This document shows, in pieces, positions 9,612-20,247 of a DNA stretch of 64,000 nucleotides. The stretch comes from Saccharomyces mikatae IFO 1815 (taxonomy: Eukaryota > Ascomycota > Saccharomycetes > Saccharomycetales > Saccharomycetaceae). The notes under the pieces were generated by a model. The model did not search any database. It worked only from the letters and a program-made list of their open reading frames with translations, and had not been told where the DNA came from. The translations under genes were made by a program, and so were the position numbers. The first letter of the stretch is position 1. Each line of letters begins with the position of its first letter. The stretch covers positions 496,001-560,000 of the forward strand of contig NC_079266.1 of NCBI RefSeq assembly GCF_947241705.1, given 5' to 3'.

Positions 9612-12600
9612 TCAATTGTAGATTTCCATTGGTGAAAGCCTATCCGAGTTAAAAATCCAATTTCTACTCTCAACTTCTTTGGCTAACCATTCGGTGGGGA
9701 AAATGACCAAATGACCATGGATTCGTTCCAAGATCCTTTGTGCCGTATGTTTGTCAAAAACCTTTTGATTGAACCCATACAGCAAACTGCCAGATAACTT
9801 CATCCTTAATTCAGCAGCTTTTCTCATTTTTTCCTTTTCCCTCTCCTTATCTACAATACGCGTAGTCGTAGAATTGATATTTTCAGCTTCTAAGTTGATC
9901 AACTTATCTTGGTTTATTTGAAATTCCTGTTCTAATTCGGTGAATTCTCCGTATTCTTTCCAATTCTGTACAGCATTATCAGGTTGACAATGAAATACTA
10001 ATTTGTAAAGTAACGTATTTCTCAATGCAATAGTAAACCAAAGTCCTTCAGAAAAAGAAGAAATTAAAGGGTCCTCGAAGGAATAGGGATCGATGAAGTT
10101 CAGTTTAAGTAATTCTTTTTTCTTTGCATCATCAATTTCACCATTGTTGAAGTTGGTGATCTTGGGAATGATCTGCGAAAGTAGATCATCTAGTGAACTA
10201 TCGTCCAATTCCTGGTTTTTTAAGATGTCTTCGTGTAATCTATGGAATTCATCAGATTCGCTATTCTGATCAACATTGGTGCTTTCTCCTTCATTCTTCT
10301 TTTCATTCAATGGTAAACTATTAGATCCATGTTTAGTACTCTCTGTACTTGAACTCATATCTCTTCTCATGTCTTTAATTTTTTTTAATCGCTGTAATTT
10401 TTTTTCGTCAAGTTTGTGAGATAAATATTGCAGATAACATATCCTTTTTAGCATACTCCATTTGTTTCTATTTGTAACGGTTTTATCTGTGAGATACATT
10501 TCCAGGTCTTTCTCATCGGGCAAATAATTCGAAAACCCTTCCGGAATCCTGGATTTTATTTCTTCTTTATCATCGAGAACTTTTGAGGACATTGATTTCA
10601 ACGCCCATTCCTTTAACTGTTCAGTTACGTCAGCTTTATGTTTTTTATTGGCTTCTTTTTTCCAACCATCGGGGCCATAGCCGTCAACTTCTTTTTTGTG
10701 TTCGTCATTCTTTCTTAATCTTGGATCTGTACTTAAAACTTTATGATCTCTTATACCGATGTTTTCAACGCCTGCTCTGTGGTTAAATGTTAGCCCTAAT
10801 GATGCAAAGTCGTGTTTAGGCAATGGCATTTTCTTGCGGGATGAATGTCCATTATTCGCGGAATTAAAGAACTTATCATACACGTTTTCGTTTTCTCTTC
10901 CTGCTTCCTTTTCCTTTATGCCATACTGAGTGCTTTTATTATTGGTACTGCTTCCATGAATATTTCGCCACTGGGAACTGAATTTACAACCGAATATTTC
11001 ACGATAACCCAATTCAATCATAGCAGAATCGAGCATTTCCTGTTTACTCCAATTGGTACTAGTATCGCCATTATTACGTAAGGTATGGAGCGTTTCGTAG
11101 TTCCTCATAGCAACTTTTTCAAACCTTTCGAATTTCTTTTCAACAAATTCAACAAGATCCACATCACAACCTAAATGCTCTCTCATTAGTCGTTGCCTTA
11201 GTTCCCATGGGAATCTTCCCGCATAATACTCGTCACCATTCATCTTGGTCTTTACCAAGTCGGTATCTCTGATAAAAATTGCCACTTCGCTATCTCTATT
11301 ACCCAGCTGCGATCTTTCGTTGATATTAGCAGAACCTATAATACATCTCCTGTCATCAGCGATCATAATTTTAGCGTGAACGTAAAGTTGTTCAGTAATC
11401 AACTTTTCATTTGGCGCAAAAGTTGACCATTTTCTCAGTGAAAAAAATTGAATATACTGGGCCGGATCAATATTCAACTTTTTCAGTTTACTAAAGATAG
11501 AATGTTCACCTCTTGAAATCGATTGATACTGAAATTGCATGATTAAACGAAGACTGGAAGCTTCTGCAGTATCTACTGGAGAATCAAACCCAGGCATTAG
11601 CGGGATAAGAATGAAGGCTTTCCAGGGTTTTTTTTCCTGATCAGCCTTAACAATCCTATCAACAAGAGCATCGCCAATTTTATTCACTACACAAGTTCCG
11701 TTCCAGACAGTTGATGTGATGAAAAATTGGTTTTCAATATAGATAAAGTGTTCACTTTGTTCAATCAACTTCAAGTAAGCATTCTGAATGGAACATTCAG
11801 TTTCCTTTAAGCCAAGTGACCAATTCCCTGCACTTCTGAGTATTTGAGTTTCACAAGTAGACTTTTCGCGTAAAATTTCAAACATCGGCAAGCTCTTTAG
11901 TTCTTCGGCGGTTAAATCAGAAGGTGGAGTCAGTAATGGAGTTAGTCTACTAGGTCTCTTGGCTCTTAATAGATAATTCCATCTCTGGACAAAATGCCGA
12001 GCTAAGTCCCTTGCCGGCTCACCCAAAGTCATCATTTGCACATCATGCCATGGCATCCTTGGAATAACTTTTCTATCATACATTGATTCGAATGGTTTAT
12101 CCAAATCATGGAAATCGGCGATCCTAGCGTTTGAATAATCCTTACCAGGATAGTTTTGATCTAGTAAAGACTCTGCATCATCTCGAAGTACATGCTCAAA
12201 AGTATCATATCTACCATAACATAGATCAGTACCACCGATAAATGCAAACGTTTCATCAATGACAACAAATTTTTCGTGATGCGCCCAAAAATACGTATTC
12301 TGTAACCATTGGTTAGGTGATCTTATTATATGTATATTCGGATGTAAACTTAACATAGAGTGTTTAGTCCAAAGACTGTCAGTCCCAACAATATTCCCCA
12401 CATTTCTATAAATCACAATAAAAATCTTGACGCCTTTTTCGGCACAATCTTTCAACATACGATCAATTCTGAAGCCCTGATTGCCTTTCACAGGGCGTCG
12501 CAAGTATAATTCGGGCGACAACCACCAGTCATGGATATATATGACATCCTTTGCCATTAAGAGAGCTTCGCTTAATGACCAAAAGTAATCACGCCCATCC

Positions 12601-14651
12601 ACCAGAAATTTACAAAAAGAATTCTTTCTGACGGGTGCAAAACTGCCAAATCTATTTGGTCTTGACCAAGAGGTAGAAGTGGACATTTTGATAATTGAAC
12701 TCATCCATTGCTTCAATGAATTCTCAGATTTGCAAATAATTTTCAATTTTCTTTCACTATTCTCCAAAGTTAACAATAATAGTTTTGAAGATATATTTGA
12801 TTTTTTTTGGTGCGGTTTCGAACGCTCATTCCTATCAGTGGTATCATTAGTCTGGTTTCCGACAGCAAATTCGTCATTTATTTCCAAGTTTGGATCGTGA
12901 ATGATCCAATTTATTTCATTTTCGTTATCGAGAATATTATTCTTATTTCCGGAAAACCTAACCTTAAATTTCCAGTCTATCAAGAATACGTCTAGGGGGG
13001 TTGTCGAAGAGAGATCAGACACATAAGTAAGGTAAGAATTTCTAACCAAAAACCACTTCGTCGTATGTCGATCAATCATATCTTTAAACGCATGTTTACC
13101 GAAATGAGAGACTCTCCAACCTTGATCCTTTGCGGTAGATCTAATGACTAAATAACCCTGCTTGCCCTTGAATCCGTTTTCACGACTTAGTAAGTTTCCT
13201 AAAGGAGATAACTCATAGAATTCAAACAATCTATTGGCATGAGGTCTCAAGCACAGCGCAATGTTCAGCAGTCTCAAATATCTTTCTAATCTTAAATGAA
13301 TTGGTTGAGAGAAATCATCAGGTTCGTCAATCAAGTCTTGTAAATGTTTCATCTTTACATTATTGATGTTAAATTCAGAAATTTCAGAAGATGATAAAGT
13401 TTCCAAAGATGTAATATTGCTGCCATTGTCGCTACCACTGTTTGCCGATATATGACGAGCTGAAGCCGAAGACGGTGGTTTGTTTTCCGCTTTTCTCTCG
13501 AGCATATTTTTCTCTTTAACCATTTCTTTATAATGGGGGAAGTGCGGAAGTTGTAACGAATGATATCTGTTGTTATCGCTGTAAAGCTTGCTTATAGTGA
13601 GTTGTTGAAATGCAACGATTTTCAACTTGTGATGTAGCGATCTGATGTCTTTATAGCTTCTTATAATAGACCATTTGAGTCTGCTTTCATCAATTCCATA
13701 TTCCAAGTGTATTTTAAATAAAGAATTTTCGTTCCTTCCGTACATGAATTCGGCTACATTAGAAGAAATGCTTATGATGCTGGATCTCCTTGGAAGAGAA
13801 GGTCTTCTGTCCGAGTTGATACTAGTATTGTTGTTGTTACTGTGATGGTTCTGGTTACTATTGGTGATATCCAAAATGTTGTTGTCACTTTTCAAAGGGG
13901 ATACCCTTACATTTAGTTTAGCTAATAGCAAAGGTGCCCTCCTCTTACCATGTTCATCCCTTAGAAATTGTGTGCTTGCGAATAATGAGGCCGGGCATCC
14001 TGACAATAACGAATCCAATAAATCGGAGGCTAGTCTTTGTGTGTACAGATCTTCTTCTTTAACCTGTTGATGCTGGTGCTGGTTGTGGCGGTGGCCGTTT
14101 ACAGCCGGTGTGGTAGTATTCACGCTGGATTTTAATCTACCAATTGCTGAGATCTTTTTAAAGGCATGACCAAACTCTTTCTTCCAGCCATTAAACTGCT
14201 GTTGGGTGTAAGCTGCCGAAGAGGAAGGCCTTTGAGGATTTTTTGCCTCCTCTCTTTTAAAATTCCGCTTAGAATGAATGTTATTGTTACTGCCGTGGAT
14301 ATTGTTATTTAGCCGGTAGATATTTTCCTCAGTAGATCTCCGGTAAGGCTCATGTTCATTAGACAGAATAATGTGGTCCAATGAGTGATTTGGTGATACG
14401 TCGCTTAAATTTCTATCTACAAACGATTTAGGTAACGCGTGTTTCTTCTCAGTCTCCTTGTCGTTGGGGATTCTTCGCTTTTCTCTTTGCAAGCTGCTGG
14501 TCAGGTTATTGTTCTCAGGCAATTGCCTCAACACATCTTTGTCCCCTAACTGGTCTGCTCTTGCCTGTATTCCATCTACTTCTTCAACCATCGACCCATC
14601 TGTCTCAGGTGGGGCAAAGTGAGTTCCAGACGCTGTTGACACACTGGACAT
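9612..14651 (-). CDS. SPO14: Spo14, phosphatidylcholine-specific phospholipase D
   Basis: Spo14 hydrolyses phosphatidylcholine to phosphatidic acid and choline. It is needed for prospore membrane formation in meiosis and supports Sec14-independent secretion. The ATG at 14651 (MSSVSTASGTHF) yields 1679 residues, near the 1683 recalled for S. cerevisiae. A disordered N-terminus (about 1-270) is followed by PX-like (about 285-480) and PH-like (about 490-690) regions. The two catalytic HKD motifs are intact: HHEKFVVIDETFAFIGGTD near residue 794 and HAKIMIADDRRCIIGSAN near residue 1090. The conserved IYIENQFFI block lies between them. The C-terminal 450 residues are polar and end with the conserved RLSPMEIYN. 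The frame is uninterrupted. Confidence 0.97.
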   Translation of the reverse strand: MSSVSTASGTHFAPPETDGSMVEEVDGIQARADQLGDKDVLRQLPENNNLTSSLQREKRRIPNDKETEKKHALPKSFVDRNLSDVSPNHSLDHIILSNEHEPYRRSTEENIYRLNNNIHGSNNNIHSKRNFKREEAKNPQRPSSSAAYTQQQFNGWKKEFGHAFKKISAIGRLKSSVNTTTPAVNGHRHNQHQHQQVKEEDLYTQRLASDLLDSLLSGCPASLFASTQFLRDEHGKRRAPLLLAKLNVRVSPLKSDNNILDITNSNQNHHSNNNNTSINSDRRPSLPRRSSIISISSNVAEFMYGRNENSLFKIHLEYGIDESRLKWSIIRSYKDIRSLHHKLKIVAFQQLTISKLYSDNNRYHSLQLPHFPHYKEMVKEKNMLERKAENKPPSSASARHISANSGSDNGSNITSLETLSSSEISEFNINNVKMKHLQDLIDEPDDFSQPIHLRLERYLRLLNIALCLRPHANRLFEFYELSPLGNLLSRENGFKGKQGYLVIRSTAKDQGWRVSHFGKHAFKDMIDRHTTKWFLVRNSYLTYVSDLSSTTPLDVFLIDWKFKVRFSGNKNNILDNENEINWIIHDPNLEINDEFAVGNQTNDTTDRNERSKPHQKKSNISSKLLLLTLENSERKLKIICKSENSLKQWMSSIIKMSTSTSWSRPNRFGSFAPVRKNSFCKFLVDGRDYFWSLSEALLMAKDVIYIHDWWLSPELYLRRPVKGNQGFRIDRMLKDCAEKGVKIFIVIYRNVGNIVGTDSLWTKHSMLSLHPNIHIIRSPNQWLQNTYFWAHHEKFVVIDETFAFIGGTDLCYGRYDTFEHVLRDDAESLLDQNYPGKDYSNARIADFHDLDKPFESMYDRKVIPRMPWHDVQMMTLGEPARDLARHFVQRWNYLLRAKRPSRLTPLLTPPSDLTAEELKSLPMFEILREKSTCETQILRSAGNWSLGLKETECSIQNAYLKLIEQSEHFIYIENQFFITSTVWNGTCVVNKIGDALVDRIVKADQEKKPWKAFILIPLMPGFDSPVDTAEASSLRLIMQFQYQSISRGEHSIFSKLKKLNIDPAQYIQFFSLRKWSTFAPNEKLITEQLYVHAKIMIADDRRCIIGSANINERSQLGNRDSEVAIFIRDTDLVKTKMNGDEYYAGRFPWELRQRLMREHLGCDVDLVEFVEKKFERFEKVAMRNYETLHTLRNNGDTSTNWSKQEMLDSAMIELGYREIFGCKFSSQWRNIHGSSTNNKSTQYGIKEKEAGRENENVYDKFFNSANNGHSSRKKMPLPKHDFASLGLTFNHRAGVENIGIRDHKVLSTDPRLRKNDEHKKEVDGYGPDGWKKEANKKHKADVTEQLKEWALKSMSSKVLDDKEEIKSRIPEGFSNYLPDEKDLEMYLTDKTVTNRNKWSMLKRICYLQYLSHKLDEKKLQRLKKIKDMRRDMSSSTESTKHGSNSLPLNEKKNEGESTNVDQNSESDEFHRLHEDILKNQELDDSSLDDLLSQIIPKITNFNNGEIDDAKKKELLKLNFIDPYSFEDPLISSFSEGLWFTIALRNTLLYKLVFHCQPDNAVQNWKEYGEFTELEQEFQINQDKLINLEAENINSTTTRIVDKEREKEKMRKAAELRMKLSGSLLYGFNQKVFDKHTAQRILERIHGHLVIFPTEWLAKEVESRNWIFNSDRLSPMEIYN

Positions 14652-15161
14652 CACGCTTGTTTATGTCTGTCTTTTCTTTCTAAATGCGTGCCTCTCAAAT
14701 GCCTCGTGTAGATCAACAATAACCGATTCAGCCTTTATTGTTCTGCGGACGTCCCACTAGGTCTTTTCCTAAGGCGTCTTTCATTATTATGTTTGTGTCT
14801 TTTGTTCAACCCACAGGGCTGTAGCAATCTTCACCCGTTTTGTCGTTGATAACGAGTTTTCACCTTATCGCTTATCACTAGTGCTAATCAAATAGCAAAG
14901 AACGCTTCATAGAGACCGATTATGAGCTTATCTCGCTGCATTGTGGCGGCATCCCTGTACAGTAATCAGGAACTGTTGCTTAGTATATATACATCTAGCG
15001 TCAGCTTGCATTTGAACGTATTTAGAATTGTTGTTATTATCATTTTTTTCATAACTATTCCTTTAAGGACTATAGTAAGTTTGTAGTACTGAGCGGACTA
15101 TTATTTATTTACCGTCATACTATATTATATTCTATTATACTATTCTATTATATACAGAAGG
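14652..15161. promoter_or_regulatory. SPO14-DAL80 divergent promoter with clustered GATA sites
   Basis: The 510-base region between the two divergent starts holds at least four GATA-factor cores: GATAAC at 14848 and CTTATC at 14864, 14871 and 14927. A TATATATA stretch lies at 14984-14991, about 170 bases before the DAL80 ATG. Clustered GATAA sites with a TATA box fit the known control of DAL80: activation by Gln3 and Gat1, and autorepression by Dal80. The motifs are seen directly; factor binding is inferred. Confidence 0.7.
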
Positions 15162-15971
15162 ATGGTGCTTAATGATTCGTTAAAACCGCCCTCGCCTACA
15201 ATTTCTACTGCCACTGGTGTAGATGATTGTAACGGAGAGGACCAACCCACGTGCCAGAATTGCTTTACCGTTAAAACCCCTCTCTGGAGAAGGGATGAAC
15301 ATGGTACTGTTCTCTGTAATGCATGCGGTCTTTTTCTGAAATTGCATGGGCAGCCAAGGCCTATCAGTTTGAAGACTGACACAATTAAGTCAAGAAACAG
15401 AAAAAAACTGAATAACAACAACGCCAACACTAATTCTAACGCCCATAATAACGACCCTAATAAAATTTTTAAAAGAAAGAAGAGACTGCTTACAACTACT
15501 GGTGGTTCCTTGCCCACCAATAACTCGAAGGTTTCTGTTCTGGAAAAATTCATGGTGAGCGGATCCATTAAACCACTGTTGAAACCGAAGGAAACACTTC
15601 CCACATCAAAGGAATGTCCTTCGCAACGAGGAAAATTCTCTCTGGACCCCAGTGATCCCAATGCGAAGAACTATCTCTATCAGATCAACGGATCAGATAT
15701 ATACACGTCGAATATAGAATTAACTAGGCTGCCCACTTTGTCGACGTTATTAGAGCCCTCACCTTTCTCAGATTTGGCCGTTCCGGAAATAGAATTGACC
15801 TATAAACTTCATAACGAGGAAGAAGTTATCAAGTTGAAAACTAAGATAAGCGAGTTGGAGCTGGTGACGGACCTATACAAAAAGCACATATTCCAATTGA
15901 ACGAAAAATGCAAGCAACTTGAAGTGGAACTACACTCTAGAGGTTCAATACAATCTCACCCGCAGCACTGA
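15162..15971 (+). CDS. DAL80: Dal80, GATA-type repressor of nitrogen catabolite genes
   Basis: Dal80 is a nuclear repressor that competes with Gln3 and Gat1 for GATA sites in nitrogen-catabolite promoters such as those of allantoin, GABA and amino-acid uptake genes. The product is 269 residues, the family length. A single C4 GATA zinc finger has Cys31, Cys34, Cys52 and Cys55 (CQNC, 17 residues, CNAC), followed by the basic tail [13 protein letters not shown]. The C-terminal 65 residues contain heptad-spaced leucines and isoleucines ([18 protein letters not shown]), matching the leucine zipper used for dimerisation with itself or Gzf3. The paralogue GZF3 is longer. Its own promoter has clustered GATA sites, as expected for autoregulation. 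Confidence 0.97.
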   Translation: MVLNDSLKPPSPTISTATGVDDCNGEDQPTCQNCFTVKTPLWRRDEHGTVLCNACGLFLKLHGQPRPISLKTDTIKSRNRKKLNNNNANTNSNAHNNDPNKIFKRKKRLLTTTGGSLPTNNSKVSVLEKFMVSGSIKPLLKPKETLPTSKECPSQRGKFSLDPSDPNAKNYLYQINGSDIYTSNIELTRLPTLSTLLEPSPFSDLAVPEIELTYKLHNEEEVIKLKTKISELELVTDLYKKHIFQLNEKCKQLEVELHSRGSIQSHPQH

Positions 15972-16198
15972 TAAATACTATAGCGTTTCATACAGTATAC
16001 TATAGCAGAAAGTAGTTTATATAAAGCACTAAGATTTACTGACACTTATTTTCAATAAACGGGTAACGCGCTACCTTTTGTCTTACTCTTAGGAGGTTTA
16101 CTCCTAAAGAAACGATAAGAATAAAATCAAATTCATGTAAAACAGAGAATGAAGGTTGATTACTTCAAACTTGAGTCAATTCTGATATCCACGAGAAA

Positions 16199-16813
16199 AT
16201 GTCACGTAATTCTGCAGCGGGTTTGGAGAACACTCTTTTCCAACTAAAGTTTACCTCGAAACAACTTCAAAAGCAAGCAAATAAAGCCTCAAAGGAGGAA
16301 AAACAAGAAACCAACAAGCTCAAGCGTGCTCTCAATGAAAATGAAGAGATATCTCGTATATATGCATCCAACGCCATAAGAAAGAAAAATGAACGACTAC
16401 AACTACTGAAGTTGGCATCCAGAGTGGATTCAGTCGCGTCAAGAGTGCAGACTGCTGTCACAATGAGGCAGGTGTCCACGTCCATGGGACAAGTTTGCAA
16501 GGGCATGGATAGGGCGTTGCAAAATATGAATCTGCAACAAATAACCATGATAATGGATAAGTTTGAACAGCAGTTCGAAGACTTGGATACCAGTGTTAAC
16601 GTATATGAAGATATGGGCGTGAATTCGGACGCCATGCTAGTGGATAATGACAAGGTAGATGAACTTATGAGCAAGGTGGCTGATGAAAACGGCATGGAAT
16701 TGAAGCAAAGTGCAAAATTGGATAATGTTCCAGAAATAAAAGCAAATGAGGTTAGTGTTGACGACGAAAAGGAAGATAAACTGGCACAAAGGCTGAGAGC
16801 GTTGAGAGGTTGA
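16199..16813 (+). CDS. DID2: Did2/CHMP1, ESCRT-III accessory protein
   Basis: Did2 is a Snf7-family protein of the ESCRT-III machinery. It recruits and regulates the Vps4 ATPase at endosomes during multivesicular body formation, and is the yeast CHMP1. The ATG at 16199 gives 204 residues, identical to the known length. The N-terminal half is basic and helical (LKFTSKQLQKQANKASKEEK), and the middle is a continuing coiled-coil (VASRVQTAVTMRQVSTSM). The C-terminus is acidic and ends in a MIT-interacting motif, DKLAQRLRALRG, the MIM1 consensus that binds Vps4 and Vta1. A long open frame on the opposite strand (16267-16851) is a shadow of this gene. Confidence 0.97.
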   Translation: MSRNSAAGLENTLFQLKFTSKQLQKQANKASKEEKQETNKLKRALNENEEISRIYASNAIRKKNERLQLLKLASRVDSVASRVQTAVTMRQVSTSMGQVCKGMDRALQNMNLQQITMIMDKFEQQFEDLDTSVNVYEDMGVNSDAMLVDNDKVDELMSKVADENGMELKQSAKLDNVPEIKANEVSVDDEKEDKLAQRLRALRG

Positions 16814-16957
16814 AAACTTGTCATCAGTTCATGCACACATCCCGCCCTCATGTTTCTGCTACATTATGTATGTATATTTATGTACGTTGTACACAAATTG
16901 TATACTAAAAACGATAAAAAAGTAACTTTCATCACATGTCAAAACTCCTTTCTTCTC

Positions 16958-18898
16958 TTAAATTGTCCATACGTTGATGTCTCCGTTATTGTGCCCGTTG
17001 GTGAGGAATCCGTCTTTATATTTAACAATAGCAATTCTTCTACTCCGCTCGTCCCCGTTTAGTGATTGTGGCGGTTCAGGAGTCATCCAGTGTTCATCGA
17101 GTTCCATGTTGAAGACATTGACTCCTCTCTCGTTTGCACCCACAGCAATTAGCTTGTCGTCGAAATCTAAGGAGGTTACGGGTAAATCATACGCGATGAC
17201 ATCGACAACTGAGCTTGTCCTTAGATCCCAAATTCTTACACTATTGTCCATAGAGCCTGTGACTAGTTTCTCAGAATCAAACTTCAAACTTGTAATTCCA
17301 TCGGTATGCCCTCGTAGTAACCTTACCGGTTTTCCAACTCTCAAATCCCATAATCTCACAATGCCGTCCTTTGTCCCTGTTGCTAATGCAGATTTGTAAC
17401 ATTGGAGTGCCCCTATCATCGGTGCATCTGTATCAAGTAAACGTGTACTGTAGTTTGAAGAAGGTGCAGATATTCTACTGTCGTTATGTGTAGGTGCAAA
17501 AATTAAATCTAGTTGTTGAATACATTTGCCTGTGGCCATGTCCCAGTGGAGAATTTTTTTGTCCTTGGATCCGCTGATTAAAGCTTCTGAATCAAAAGAA
17601 AGAGCTGTAATTTCGTCATCGTGTATTTCAAAGTTATGAATACATGGCGTGGGATTCTGTTCCATGTTTTGTTTCAAGGGAGTATGATCCAAATAAAGCT
17701 CTTTACTTAGGTTCAAGTCCCACAGTTTCAAAGTGGCATCTTTACTTCCCGTAATCAACATATTGTGGTTTGCCGCATCCAACTGCATACAGTTAACTGT
17801 CGCTAAATGGCCAGGCAGCTCTCCAACTTGCCCCCCACTCTTTAAATCCCAGACTTTTACTATACGATCCTGGTAACTTGATGAGCACAGGGTCCCCCAG
17901 GGAATATCAAAATCTAATGCGGTTATGCTATTTCCATGTTCACCATGGGGTATTGTCATCCTGAAAGCCACAGAATTTCGGCTATGGGTGTCTGTGGTGA
18001 TATTCACTCTCTTGTTTTTGAGTTGGTTTTCCTTATGGGGCCTCTTGTTGAAACTTTTCAATCTTTTATCGTCATTTTCATCATCATCGTGTAGCGACGA
18101 TAGGAGTCCTTCATTTGGTGCAGAGAGTGAGGTTTTCGATAATGATTCTTCTTCCGATTTCCTTTGTACATTCTCTTCGTAATCAGCTTCCAAACTATAT
18201 TCCTTGATGAAATTTATTCTGTCTTTTATTAATGTTATATCACTCTCAAAATTGGTGAACTTACTATCGATATATTTAACCTTTTCAAGGATCCTTAATT
18301 TTCTGGATCTCAGCTCATTGATCATGGAATCTAATCTGACTAACTCGTCCATTTCTAATTTTTTCCTAATGGAGAGATTTTCCATATTAATTTTCACATC
18401 CTGGAGTAGCCGTGTTAAGTCATTGCTAGAATATGTTTTATTCACAAAATCATTATTGATATCTCGTGGCAGAATATATTTCTTCTCACTGTTACCTATA
18501 TTTTTTTCTGTATCATCCAAAAGTAGTCCCTGTTGGACAATGGAAATGGTGGCTTCAAATCCTTCGAATAAAGAAGGCAAATTCTTTTCAGCGGCACCGA
18601 TGGGTAGTGGGTATCGTTGCCTATCCAAATAGGTGAGTATTCTGAAAGTTGTTGCAGAGTCTGCATAACTGTTTCGAAAAAAAAAACCTCCTATCTCGTT
18701 TTTTTGGAGATGTTCCAGGCTGCTGGGCCAAGTAGCTTTTCTAAACAGTAATAGTTTGCCAAGATATTGGTAGATCGGGTCCGTTATGTATCTTCGGAAT
18801 CGTTGTTGTCCTAATATAGCGTGTGGTAGCCTATTGAATATAATGTCAATGGGTTTGTTCACCAAAGAACTCCCCCTCTTCGCATTATCTGAATCCAT
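16958..18898 (-). CDS. CAF4: Caf4, WD40 mitochondrial fission adaptor
   Basis: Caf4 binds Fis1 at the mitochondrial outer membrane and recruits the dynamin Dnm1. It also associates with the CCR4-NOT complex and is a paralogue of Mdv1. The ATG at 18898 (MDSDNAKRGSSLV) is preferred because it lines up with the remembered yeast N-terminus; a start at 18946 would add 16 residues. The product is 646 residues. The N-terminal half contains the Fis1-binding helices and a coiled-coil at about 185-250 (MDELVRLDSMINELRSRKLR). Seven WD40 repeats run from about residue 320 to the end, with the signatures VKVWDL, LKLWDL, VRLWDL and VRIWDL. Only about 140 bases separate its 3' end from that of DID2, with which it converges. 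Confidence 0.94.
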   Translation of the reverse strand: MDSDNAKRGSSLVNKPIDIIFNRLPHAILGQQRFRRYITDPIYQYLGKLLLFRKATWPSSLEHLQKNEIGGFFFRNSYADSATTFRILTYLDRQRYPLPIGAAEKNLPSLFEGFEATISIVQQGLLLDDTEKNIGNSEKKYILPRDINNDFVNKTYSSNDLTRLLQDVKINMENLSIRKKLEMDELVRLDSMINELRSRKLRILEKVKYIDSKFTNFESDITLIKDRINFIKEYSLEADYEENVQRKSEEESLSKTSLSAPNEGLLSSLHDDDENDDKRLKSFNKRPHKENQLKNKRVNITTDTHSRNSVAFRMTIPHGEHGNSITALDFDIPWGTLCSSSYQDRIVKVWDLKSGGQVGELPGHLATVNCMQLDAANHNMLITGSKDATLKLWDLNLSKELYLDHTPLKQNMEQNPTPCIHNFEIHDDEITALSFDSEALISGSKDKKILHWDMATGKCIQQLDLIFAPTHNDSRISAPSSNYSTRLLDTDAPMIGALQCYKSALATGTKDGIVRLWDLRVGKPVRLLRGHTDGITSLKFDSEKLVTGSMDNSVRIWDLRTSSVVDVIAYDLPVTSLDFDDKLIAVGANERGVNVFNMELDEHWMTPEPPQSLNGDERSRRIAIVKYKDGFLTNGHNNGDINVWTI

Positions 18899-19139
18899 AT
18901 AGAGACACTTACTTTTGTCCTTGTTCGTCGGCAATCTTAATATCATCTATTGTTAACTTTTTTTCAAGATCGACTTTTTTTTCATTGCTACGAAGAAAGT
19001 TTATATGGGAAGAATAATGATACATGCTTTTACAAAAGACTGGCCCACGGTACATCCGCTCAATTAGCTTTATATGTCAAGATACTCGCTCTTATATATA
19101 TATATATTTGCAAGTATCAATGCGTGAGAAACCAAGTAT

Positions 19140-20051
19140 TTATTCTTGAGTAGAAGTGGTATCTTGCTCTTGCAAGTCTGCTATGTCCATTTCCAGCCGC
19201 CTAATTTCATCTTTTTCCTTGCGAATAATCCTGGCAACATCATGAGAAGAGGAAGGATGATATTTTGACATAGTCTTTAAGCGATCATCTTGAAGCCGAA
19301 CCTCTTTCTTAATGAACCGCAACTTCGAAGATAATTGCTCGTAATTATGGTACAATTGGTCGTAATCCTGCTTGAACTCTGTTAGTGGCCATAAGTCTGT
19401 TACTTCTGCCATAACCTTTAGGATTAAATCGGTGGGGAAATCCTCAACAAATATGGTTTTCCTCCTTTGGTTATTGGTTTCTCCTTCCATAAGCACGCTC
19501 CCATTTTCCAAGGCATATAAGAGTCGTTGAATTTGTGGGTCATCCTTGAACACGGCAGATAACGCCTTGAAGGTACCTGAGCTTGAATTCGAAATGACCG
19601 AGGACCCTATAATATCTGTATCAAAAATAAAGTTATTTAAACCATTGCCACCTGTAGCCATAGTTTTCCTCCTTTTATTGCTCAAATCCAAGCGGTCTTT
19701 ATTCAAGTATACTTCTTTCGGTACATGAATAATTGGTTTTTCTCCTGGTCTACCTAACCTTCTATTTCTTTTCATATCCACATCTCTTTTGTTCACATAA
19801 TCAAATACACCCTCCTTACCATCTCTACGTGAGACGGACTGTTTCTCAGGGTCTACTTTAAACAGGAGGTACGCCTCGTCGTGGTTGCAGTCTTTAATTA
19901 GTCTAGTAATGTCTTTCCTAATGCTTGCTTTGTTGCTAGTTCCCTGTAAGATGGCATTATGAAAAATTCCCGGTGGCTTGAAGTAGAGCGTAGACATGGA
20001 CTCCACTGCCCTCTCAATATCATCTATACATCTATCCAGACTTTCTGCCAT
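19140..20051 (-). CDS. SPC34: Spc34, DASH/Dam1 complex subunit
   Basis: Spc34 is a component of the ten-protein DASH/Dam1 ring that couples kinetochores to spindle microtubules; it is a substrate of the Ipl1 (Aurora B) kinase. The ATG at 20051 (MAESLDRCIDDIERAVESM) matches the known N-terminus, giving 303 residues against 295 recalled for S. cerevisiae; the open frame extends 15 codons further up but lacks conservation there. The C-terminal third is a coiled-coil (YEQLSSKLRFIKKE, IIRKEKDEIRRLEMDIADL). The C-terminus is slightly longer than the one I remember (DTTSTQE). It lies downstream of KAE1 on the same strand with about 200 bases between them. Confidence 0.95.
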   Translation of the reverse strand: MAESLDRCIDDIERAVESMSTLYFKPPGIFHNAILQGTSNKASIRKDITRLIKDCNHDEAYLLFKVDPEKQSVSRRDGKEGVFDYVNKRDVDMKRNRRLGRPGEKPIIHVPKEVYLNKDRLDLSNKRRKTMATGGNGLNNFIFDTDIIGSSVISNSSSGTFKALSAVFKDDPQIQRLLYALENGSVLMEGETNNQRRKTIFVEDFPTDLILKVMAEVTDLWPLTEFKQDYDQLYHNYEQLSSKLRFIKKEVRLQDDRLKTMSKYHPSSSHDVARIIRKEKDEIRRLEMDIADLQEQDTTSTQE

Positions 20052-20247
20052 TTTTAAGCTGCTTCTTCTTATCTGGTGGTATGATTGTACTTTCATTATT
20101 GTGTTTATGAATCAAAGAATCATTTTCAATTCTTTCTTAGTTATTTTCGCGCTTCAAAAACAGATACATACACAACTGTACTGAAAACACATATATATAT
20201 ATATACATTCACAGTTTCCCTCAGAATTTGAGTTTAAGTGGAGATTG

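Noticed and set aside
15140-15661. 173-codon open frame antisense to DAL80
   Set aside because: It overlaps the conserved GATA finger coding region; the similar yeast frame (YKR033C) is dubious.
16267-16851. 194-codon open frame antisense to DID2
   Set aside because: It lies almost wholly within DID2; the counterpart in S. cerevisiae (YKR035C) is considered dubious and the composition is that of a shadow frame.
20191-20205. (AT)n run between SPC34 and KAE1
   Set aside because: A short alternating AT tract typical of yeast promoters; likely serves SPC34 and is not notable. A similar one at 19093-19107 was treated alike.
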